Part shown: positions 5,923 to 11,373 of the stretch, in pieces | How positions within the stretch are numbered: position 1 is the stretch's first letter | How the letters are laid out: each line of letters begins with the position of its first letter | Assembly (NCBI GenBank): GCA_023397905.1 | Contig: JAEWSZ010000163.1 | Span: 1-11,373, forward strand | Direction of reading: 5' to 3' | From: Bacillota bacterium | GTDB lineage: Bacteria; Bacillota; Clostridia; Acetivibrionales; DSM-1351 | Length of the DNA: 11,373 nucleotides | Notes under the pieces: model-generated | The model's database searches: none | The model's input: only the letters and a program-made list of their open reading frames with translations | Told to the model about the DNA's origin: nothing | Translations under genes and position numbers: made by a program

Positions 5923-7668
5923 ATGCACTTTTTAAAAAAATTCATCAAATACTATAAACCTTATAAATCGGTATTTTTTATCGATATGTTATGCGCTTTG
6001 CTGGCTTCGGCTATTGACCTTGCCTTCCCCCAGATTTTGAATCACCTGGCCAAAGGCCTGTTTACGGGCCCTGGCTCTGAGATCCTTCGGGTATTGTGGA
6101 TAATCGGCTTGAGCATGGTTGTGATGTATATAGTCAGATACGGCTGCCAGTATTACATCACCTCCTGGGGCCATATAATGGGCGCGAGAATGGAAAGCGA
6201 CATGAGGCAGGATCTTTTCGACCACTATCAGAAACTTTCCTTTTCATATTATGACAAAAACAATACGGGCGAGATGATGTCAAAGCTCATTTCCGATCTG
6301 TTTGACGTTACCGAGCTGGCTCACCACGGCCCTGAGAATATTTTCATATCGGCTATTAAGATAATCGGTTCCTTTACCCTGCTGATGCTGCTGAATGTTC
6401 CCATGACATTGATTCTGCTGGCTGTGACAATAATTCTGGTGGTCTTCAGCTGGAATAAAAACAAACACATGCGTTCGGTCTTCATGGACAACCGCAGGAA
6501 AATTGCAAATGTGAATTCCCGGCTCCAGGACAGCCTTTCCGGCATACGCGTGGTAAAGTCCTTTGCAAATGAGGAGCTTGAAAGGAATAAATTTACCAGC
6601 AGCAATCTTTCATTTTTTGAATCCAAAAAGGAAAGCTACCTGATGATGGGCGGCTTTGAGGCGGGCAACAGCTTTTTCCAGGGCCTGCTCTATATGGCCG
6701 TACTGGTAAGCGGAGGCTTTTTTATTGCGAAAGGAACTCTAAAACCCGCAGACCTGGCCATTTATGCCCTTTATATAGGTATTTTCCTGAATCCCATAAA
6801 TGTGCTTATCAACTTTACCGAAACCTTTCAGAAGGGGTATTCCGGGTTCAGCCGCTTTATGGAAATCATAGAGACCAAGCCTGAAATCGTGGACAGAAAG
6901 ACCGCCAAGCCTTTGATCAACCCCAGGGGACATATCAGCTATGAAAATGTTTCCTTCCACTATGACGATACCGCCGAGGTTCTGAACGACGTGAGCATTT
7001 CCATAGAAGCCGGGAAAACCGTGGCCCTGGTTGGCCCCTCCGGCGGCGGAAAGACTACCATATGCTCCCTGCTCCCCCGCTTTTATGAGGTGAACAGCGG
7101 CTCGGTTTTAATTGACGGTGTGGATATAAGAGATGTGACCTTGAAATCCCTGAGGAATTCCATAGGTATAGTCCAGCAGGATGTATACATGTTTACAGGC
7201 AGCATACGGGAAAATATAGCCTACGGAAAGCCCTCCGCTTCCTATGAGGAAATCATAGAGGCCGCAAAAAAGGCAAATATCCATGACTTTGTAGTAAGCC
7301 TTCCCGACGGGTACGACACCTATGTGGGCGAGCGCGGCACAAGGCTTTCCGGGGGACAAAAGCAGAGAATAGCCATTGCCCGGGTCTTTCTGAAGAACCC
7401 GCCAATCCTGATCCTGGATGAGGCTACATCCGCCCTGGACAATGAAAGCGAAAAACATATACAGGCTTCACTGGAGCAGCTGGCCAAAAACAGGACCACA
7501 ATAGTCATCGCCCACAGGCTGAGCACCATACGCAATGCGGACGAGATCATCGTCATAAGCCAGAGCGGCATTCAGGAACGTGGCACCCACCAGGAGCTTC
7601 TATCCCGGAACGGCCTGTACGCAAGATATTACAACATGCAGTTCGAAGGCCTGGACGAGGTAGGTTGA
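5923..7668 (+). CDS. ABC exporter half-transporter (fused membrane and ATPase domains)
   Basis: A 581-residue type IV (MsbA/BmrA-like) ABC exporter expected to work as a homodimer, pumping lipids, peptides or drugs out of the cell. The membrane domain fills about 15-310 with hydrophobic segments near 17-38, 56-75, 138-158, 160-178, 250-270 and 275-296. The ATPase domain begins near 335 and has Walker A GPSGGGKTT (371-379), the Q-loop at Q418-Q419, the signature LSGGQ (475-479), Walker B LILDE with E500 as catalytic base, the D-loop SALD (503-506) and the switch histidine H531. All ATPase residues are intact. GGAG lies 7 bases before the ATG. No partner half-transporter or regulator gene adjoins it; the next gene converges 10 bp downstream. 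Substrate unknown. Confidence 0.95.
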   Translation: MHFLKKFIKYYKPYKSVFFIDMLCALLASAIDLAFPQILNHLAKGLFTGPGSEILRVLWIIGLSMVVMYIVRYGCQYYITSWGHIMGARMESDMRQDLFDHYQKLSFSYYDKNNTGEMMSKLISDLFDVTELAHHGPENIFISAIKIIGSFTLLMLLNVPMTLILLAVTIILVVFSWNKNKHMRSVFMDNRRKIANVNSRLQDSLSGIRVVKSFANEELERNKFTSSNLSFFESKKESYLMMGGFEAGNSFFQGLLYMAVLVSGGFFIAKGTLKPADLAIYALYIGIFLNPINVLINFTETFQKGYSGFSRFMEIIETKPEIVDRKTAKPLINPRGHISYENVSFHYDDTAEVLNDVSISIEAGKTVALVGPSGGGKTTICSLLPRFYEVNSGSVLIDGVDIRDVTLKSLRNSIGIVQQDVYMFTGSIRENIAYGKPSASYEEIIEAAKKANIHDFVVSLPDGYDTYVGERGTRLSGGQKQRIAIARVFLKNPPILILDEATSALDNESEKHIQASLEQLAKNRTTIVIAHRLSTIRNADEIIVISQSGIQERGTHQELLSRNGLYARYYNMQFEGLDEVG

Positions 7669-7678
7669 AACAGCGGTT

Positions 7679-8452
7679 TTAACCCAGCCATGTTATTTCA
7701 GGCCGGGCCCTTTCAATGGAATGGCGGTATTTTATGCCGGGGTCCGGATACCCCAGAACCATGAACATCTGCATTTCATATTCTTTGCCGGTGTTGAAAT
7801 AACTCTGTATGCCGGCGCAATCCCTGTATGCCCTATTGAATATTCCGGCAAAGCATGTGCCCAAACCCATACTGTGAGCCGCCAGAGCCAGATTCTGCGC
7901 GGCCAGGGCACTATCCCAGGTACCGAATTCCTTCCTGTTGCAGATTCCGATGAGGGCAGGAGCTCCCAGTAGTATTTTGTAACCGGAATTTGTGATCAGG
8001 CCGCTTATTTTGCCGTCTTCCTTTTTCAGAAAATAGTCCTGCGCCATTATTTCCAATTCGGCACAGCCTGTACGGCCCACCGCTACAAATCTGCTTTTTT
8101 CCCGGTTGACTGCTGTTGGAGCCTGATTTGCCAGGTATATGAGGCGGCTGATTTTTTTCTTTTCCACCTCTTTGTTCTGATAGCACCGGATAGAGCGCCT
8201 TGTGACCATCAGCCGTTCTATCTCGCTCTCAGGAAAAGCCTGTCCATCTTCAAGCGGTATTCCCATCTGTGATACTGGAGCCATGCCCCTTATGGCGTTT
8301 TGCGGACATACGCTGGCACAGTGCCCGCAGGATATACAGTACTGCGGATTCCTCACAGTCACCGTATCCCTGTCCGCGTCAATCACCTTTAAGGGACATA
8401 CCCTGCGGCAGCTCATACACCCTATGCACAGTTCATTGTTTATTTCAACCAT
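7679..8452 (-). CDS. Ferredoxin-nitroreductase fusion (two [4Fe-4S] clusters plus FMN domain)
   Basis: A 257-residue redox flavoprotein. The N-terminal 2x[4Fe-4S] ferredoxin domain has C9-x2-C12-x2-C15-x3-C19 and C39-x2-C42-x2-C45-x3-C49, each final Cys followed by Pro. The nitroreductase domain starts near 80 with the FMN-phosphate site RRSIRCY (85-91), the loop NQAPTAVN (109-116) and the turn GLGTCFAG (196-203). Electrons probably pass from a reduced ferredoxin or hydrogenase system through the clusters to FMN. I give the ATG at 8450-8452; a TTG two codons upstream (8456-8458) has better spacing to AGGA (8464-8467) and could be the true start. It is the last gene of the leftward operon, 32 bp after the M24 gene, and converges on the exporter gene. 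Confidence 0.93.
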   Translation of the reverse strand: MVEINNELCIGCMSCRRVCPLKVIDADRDTVTVRNPQYCISCGHCASVCPQNAIRGMAPVSQMGIPLEDGQAFPESEIERLMVTRRSIRCYQNKEVEKKKISRLIYLANQAPTAVNREKSRFVAVGRTGCAELEIMAQDYFLKKEDGKISGLITNSGYKILLGAPALIGICNRKEFGTWDSALAAQNLALAAHSMGLGTCFAGIFNRAYRDCAGIQSYFNTGKEYEMQMFMVLGYPDPGIKYRHSIERARPEITWLG

Positions 8453-8484
8453 ATGCAACTGCTTCCTTTCCCGGCGGTTTTATC

Positions 8485-9573
8485 CTATCTGATGAGTATG
8501 TCCGGCCTTCTTACCTCTGCTCCGTCCACAGTTATCTTTCTGGAGGGCCAGCCCGGTATTTCTGTCAATATCTCAGGCCCCTCTGTTGTAGCCAATATGG
8601 TATCCTCGCTTTTGGTCCCTGAAATAGTGGGATTCCAGGCATATATCTGATTTTCCTGCACTGTTTCCAGAGTATCAAAATTGGCCAGGAACTCTCTGGC
8701 CCTGTACCCGGCAGCCCCTCCCTGGTGGTGGAACTTCCACTCCCCGGGGAACCCGGTTTTGTCATATGTATCCACGGCAGCCTTAAATATACCGGATACC
8801 CCGGCGCCGACGATTGTATTCTTTATCAGAGCGGCATCAACGGTCAGACAGGCCTCCTGCTTCTTCAATATTTCCTCATCGGGCCTTCCGAAGCTCACCA
8901 TCCTGCTCATGGATACGTACAGTCCGTATTTTTCGGCGCCCACAACGACTAACGCATACTTTTTGACCTTATTCCCGGTGGGAACGGGATGCCTGTATTT
9001 TTTGATCCTTTCGTCGGCGGCAATAAGGCAGACCGGCAGCTGGATTCCCTGCTTCATGAGCTTTCCGCTAATGTTTGCGGCTATTTCGAATTCGGTATCT
9101 CCCTTGCTTATTTCCATGCAGGTCTCCTGTACGGCGATTGCGGTCTGGCTGCATAGTTCTCTCAATCTGCCTATTTCACCCTCCGACAGCGAAAACCTCA
9201 GTCTTCTGAAATCATCACAAAGATTTTCAGTATTGAAGTTCCCCGTGTCGCTGGCGACCTTTCTGTCCTGGATCAGTTCCTTGACAACATCATTTTTGTT
9301 CCTGCACCAATCAAAGCTCACAAGCTGGAAATCCGGTATTTTTATTTCCTCTTCCGTTATCCTGTATCTCTCTATCTCCGAAGCTATTAAATAAACCTTA
9401 TCCTTTGTCACCAGGAGGTCTACCACTCCCGTTTCGGAAAACTTGGCCACAAAATCATGGGCCCCGCAGGTCAGCCAGGAAAAGGATTCTCTTCTGGACA
9501 GTATAATGCCGTCCAGCCCCTTTGCCGAAAGAAATGCTTTTACTTTATCAAGTTTCGTATAAAATTCATTCAT
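8485..9573 (-). CDS. M24-family (pita-bread) aminopeptidase P-like protein with lost metal ligands
   Basis: A 362-residue protein with the two-domain layout of aminopeptidase P, prolidase and creatinase: an N-terminal creatinase-N-like domain (about 5-125, KAFLSAKGLDGIILSRRESFSW) and a C-terminal pita-bread domain (about 135-362). Landmarks are RHPVPT (194-199), the strand YALVVVGAEKYGLYVSMSRM (206-225), HHQGGAAGYRAREF (282-295), WNPTISGT (313-320) and SEDTIL (322-327). In true metallopeptidases the first strand carries two Asp and the WNP segment has a Glu ligand; here these are V/G, M and N, and only the His pair and E323 remain. It therefore probably does not bind two metals and may be a creatinase-like, metal-independent hydrolase or non-enzymatic. 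GGAG lies 10 bases before the ATG. It sits between two sugar-operon genes and the flavoprotein. Confidence 0.88.
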   Translation of the reverse strand: MNEFYTKLDKVKAFLSAKGLDGIILSRRESFSWLTCGAHDFVAKFSETGVVDLLVTKDKVYLIASEIERYRITEEEIKIPDFQLVSFDWCRNKNDVVKELIQDRKVASDTGNFNTENLCDDFRRLRFSLSEGEIGRLRELCSQTAIAVQETCMEISKGDTEFEIAANISGKLMKQGIQLPVCLIAADERIKKYRHPVPTGNKVKKYALVVVGAEKYGLYVSMSRMVSFGRPDEEILKKQEACLTVDAALIKNTIVGAGVSGIFKAAVDTYDKTGFPGEWKFHHQGGAAGYRAREFLANFDTLETVQENQIYAWNPTISGTKSEDTILATTEGPEILTEIPGWPSRKITVDGAEVRRPDILIR

Positions 9574-9614
9574 AATGATCAGTCTCCAATGCAGATATGC
9601 TTGCCCTTATGGCA

Positions 9615-10250
9615 TTATCCCTGAATATAGCTCTCCAGCAGCGCCTTTGTGGCAGCCAGGGACTTGTCTGAATTTTTTTCTATAACTTCCCTGAGGCCCG
9701 GATATTTCAATATCCTCTTTACATATTCCCTGTCCATCCGGCCCAGTATCTCACCAAACGAGAGGTGCGTAGCCTCCGATATCGCGGCAAGCTGCCTTCT
9801 GGCACCGGCCTGGACTTCCTTTCTGTGCTCGGGATAACCTATTCCAAACTCCACGCTGAAAAGTTTCTCAAATATAAATTCCAGGTTTACGTCTCCGGCC
9901 CATCCGAAGCCTTTGTTCAATGCCAGGGATATGCTGTTTCCGCCGTTTATCTGAGCGTAGAGCCATGCATCAAGAGGCTCCGAAATCAAACCGCACACAA
10001 TGCCGGGATACTGGACTATGGCGTTTACAAAGCCCTGTCCCGTACCGCAGCCTCCCACTACAAAATCTACAGAGCCTGTGTTCAGGAGCAGCGCCCCCAT
10101 AAAGCCCGTATCTATGTATGAAACCGCCGGTTCGCCCTCAACGCCGAACATGCCCAGATTTATAATCTCATGTCCGATTTTTTTCAATGCGGCCTCCACC
10201 AGGGAATTTTTAGCCGCCGAACTGGATTCTGTGACAATTGCTATTTTCAT
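9615..10250 (-). CDS. RpiB/LacA/LacB-family sugar-phosphate isomerase
   Basis: A 211-residue Rossmann-like isomerase of the family that interconverts aldose and ketose phosphates (ribose-5-phosphate, galactose-6-phosphate, or tetrulose phosphates in erythritol pathways). The core is at about 1-150: MKIAIVTESSSAAKN, the active-site loop VVGGCGTGQGF (64-74) with C68 at the position of the catalytic Cys of RpiB, SEPLDAWLYAQ (90-100) and NGGNSISLAL (102-111). The Asp-His pair that follows the first strand in E. coli RpiB is replaced by ESSS, and about 60 residues extend the C-terminus beyond the usual length near 150. The sugar is thus likely not ribose-5-phosphate. AAGGAGG, a near-perfect ribosome binding site, lies 5 bases before the ATG, and a hairpin precedes it. 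It is 41 bp upstream of the M24 gene. Confidence 0.88.
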   Translation of the reverse strand: MKIAIVTESSSAAKNSLVEAALKKIGHEIINLGMFGVEGEPAVSYIDTGFMGALLLNTGSVDFVVGGCGTGQGFVNAIVQYPGIVCGLISEPLDAWLYAQINGGNSISLALNKGFGWAGDVNLEFIFEKLFSVEFGIGYPEHRKEVQAGARRQLAAISEATHLSFGEILGRMDREYVKRILKYPGLREVIEKNSDKSLAATKALLESYIQG

Positions 10251-10260
10251 AATTACCTCC

Positions 10261-10278
10261 TTGCCCCCATAGGGGCAA
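10261..10278 (-). promoter_or_regulatory. Intercistronic hairpin next to the ribosome binding site of the RpiB-like gene
   Basis: TTGCCCC (10261-10267) and GGGGCAA (10272-10278) form a perfect 7-bp stem with a 4-base loop in the gap between the two isomerase genes. In the leftward mRNA the hairpin's last bases AA are the first two of the AAGGAGG ribosome binding site, so it touches the site. No T run follows, so it is not a terminator. It may stabilise the downstream mRNA, allow processing or tune the ratio of the isomerases. Confidence 0.5.
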
Positions 10279-10320
10279 AATTTATTTTAAATGCGCATAG
10301 GGAGTGTTGCATAACATAAT

Positions 10321-11373
10321 TTACCGCATCAGAAAGTCTTCAATTTCCTCCTTTGTCGGGTCCACAGGATCTGTAGTGAGTCCGGGAATATATTTGCATG
10401 CCTCATAGAGGGCGGCGGCGACTTTTCCGTGGACTCCGGTGCAGTGGTGGATATATGGCCCGTGAATGAGCCTGTTCTCCAGCTTCATCCAGTCCTTGAA
10501 CTCAACCCATACATAAGTACCGTTATTTCTAGGCCCCTTTATGCCTTTGCCCTCGGCCAGCAGCAGCCTGTAATCTCCATTGGTTCCGTCAAATCTGGAG
10601 ATGGTAATATCCCCTCCCGCGATTTCCCATTCGCAGGCCCCGGGGAAATTGGCCCCGTAATGGTTATTCAGCACTGTCTTTGTTTCCCTGCTCTTCAGGC
10701 TTTGAGGGAAAACACCGCAGTGCCAGAGCAGCTCCGCATTGTCATTTTCCGGATGACGGACAGTCATATCCGCAAGGAAAGTAGCCCGCTCGCCCAGCAC
10801 CGCTGCCTGGGTCATAATTGATGTGACGGCTCCGTGTATATCGGTTTCACAGATGACAGGGAGCCCGTCGTCTGTCAGATCCGACATGGTAAAGCAGGGA
10901 GTGATGCCAAAGGCTTCTCTGGCGGGCTTGTTGCACAGCATCGCAATTGCCGACAACCCCTCTGCATCAGCCCACTGCCTGACGGCAATTTTCAATGCTG
11001 CCGTTTTCTGCAGCGCTTCGTCATTTATGTCTATCCTGTCTATTTTGACTTTTATATCGTTAATGGTTTCTTTGAGTATTGTAGGCTTCACAGCCAGTAT
11101 TTCATCTATTGCGCTCTTTATTTCAGGTATAGTTATAGGGACCACTTCTATGCCGAAGCGTTCCAGCAGCTCCTCTTCATTGCACTTTACCGTCCAGAAG
11201 CCTCCAGGACGCGTTCCTATCTGCCCGATTCTCAGATTGGTCATGGATTTCACAACGGAAGCGGCGGAGACAAAAATCAGCAGGCCTTTTTTAAAGGAAT
11301 CATCTGTAATCCTGGTATTTGGTATGTATGTGAAAGGCACTCTGAACTGCTGAAGAACCTTTGAGGTGGCAAA
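10321..11373 (-). CDS. L-fucose-isomerase-like sugar isomerase, 5' end cut by the window edge
   Basis: A C-terminal fragment of 351 residues related to the L-fucose/L-arabinose isomerase superfamily, which converts aldoses to ketoses with a divalent metal. The reading frame stays open to the right edge with no stop, so the gene begins outside. Family landmarks (counted from the visible start) are TRPGGFW (54-60), the C-E176-T-D block with HGAV (175-182), LADM with D202 and H207PEND, LLWHCGVFPQSLK (about 215-227) and the terminal H-H-C-T-G-V-H-G segment (about 311-318). Of the three fucose-isomerase metal ligands, E176 and D202 are good candidates for the two acids, and the His-rich segment for the third. 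Which sugar it takes is unknown. It heads the visible part of the leftward operon, 70 bp upstream of the RpiB-like gene. Confidence 0.85.
   Translation of the reverse strand, partial: FATSKVLQQFRVPFTYIPNTRITDDSFKKGLLIFVSAASVVKSMTNLRIGQIGTRPGGFWTVKCNEEELLERFGIEVVPITIPEIKSAIDEILAVKPTILKETINDIKVKIDRIDINDEALQKTAALKIAVRQWADAEGLSAIAMLCNKPAREAFGITPCFTMSDLTDDGLPVICETDIHGAVTSIMTQAAVLGERATFLADMTVRHPENDNAELLWHCGVFPQSLKSRETKTVLNNHYGANFPGACEWEIAGGDITISRFDGTNGDYRLLLAEGKGIKGPRNNGTYVWVEFKDWMKLENRLIHGPYIHHCTGVHGKVAAALYEACKYIPGLTTDPVDPTKEEIEDFLMR

Noticed and set aside
8681..9394. A 237-codon open frame on the plus strand
   Set aside because: It lies wholly opposite the M24-family gene, has no good ribosome binding site and its translation is Ser/Leu-rich with no recognisable family. 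It is a shadow of the minus-strand gene.
11338..11340. GTG as the start of the L-fucose-isomerase-like gene
   Set aside because: The frame continues upstream without a stop to the window edge (reading F-A-T-S-K-V-L-Q-Q-F-R), and a fucose-isomerase-like protein should have more N-terminal sequence. The gene is cut by the edge.
10834..11364. Two overlapping 176-codon frames on the plus strand near the right edge
   Set aside because: Both are antisense to the L-fucose-isomerase-like gene and show no domain of their own.
1..11373. Defence system, CRISPR array, prophage or conjugative module
   Set aside because: No repeat-spacer pattern, nuclease, integrase, toxin-antitoxin or phage protein was seen. 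The genes are metabolic and transport types.

Overview
The window looks like a piece of a Clostridia chromosome (Firmicutes). The base composition is mid-range, GGAGG-type ribosome binding sites precede nearly every gene, and intergenic DNA is AT-rich with sigma-A-type promoters. Protein types also fit: a DUF4474-like protein, a ferredoxin-nitroreductase fusion, a short Lys-rich small protein and a Ser-rich lipoprotein. A cluster III or Lachnospiraceae-like anaerobe is my guess, not something the sequence proves. No rRNA, tRNA, CRISPR array, integrase or transposase gene was found.

Layout. (1) 1-1205: two nitroreductase-family genes transcribed divergently from back-to-back promoters in a 232-bp gap; the left gene is cut by the window edge. 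(2) 1202-3775: a rightward run of a CDP-alcohol phosphatidyltransferase (overlapping the nitroreductase by 4 bp), a membrane-anchored DUF4474-like protein and a calcineurin-like metallophosphoesterase 12 bp behind it. (3) 3917-4069: a 50-residue basic small protein with a strong ribosome binding site, ending at a bidirectional terminator (4089-4132). (4) 4165-5505, minus: a lone sugar-type ABC substrate-binding lipoprotein without permeases. (5) 5506-5922: a 417-bp gap holding a perfect hairpin and a 164-bp inverted-repeat element resembling a miniature transposon (MITE). (6) 5923-7668: a homodimer-type ABC exporter half-transporter. (7) 7679-11373, minus: an operon reading leftward from the right edge: L-fucose-isomerase-like protein (N-terminus outside the window), RpiB/LacAB-like isomerase, a pita-bread M24 protein that has lost most metal ligands, and a two-[4Fe-4S] ferredoxin-nitroreductase.

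How they work together. The right-hand operon looks like a carbohydrate module: two sugar isomerases of different folds, plus a creatinase-like hydrolase homologue and a redox flavoprotein whose roles are not obvious. The phosphatidyltransferase, DUF4474-like and metallophosphoesterase genes suggest a membrane or envelope phosphoester theme. The most unusual points are the degenerate M24 protein inside a sugar operon, the inverted-repeat element between the binding-protein and exporter genes, and the DUF4474-phosphoesterase pair. None is a proven new system.
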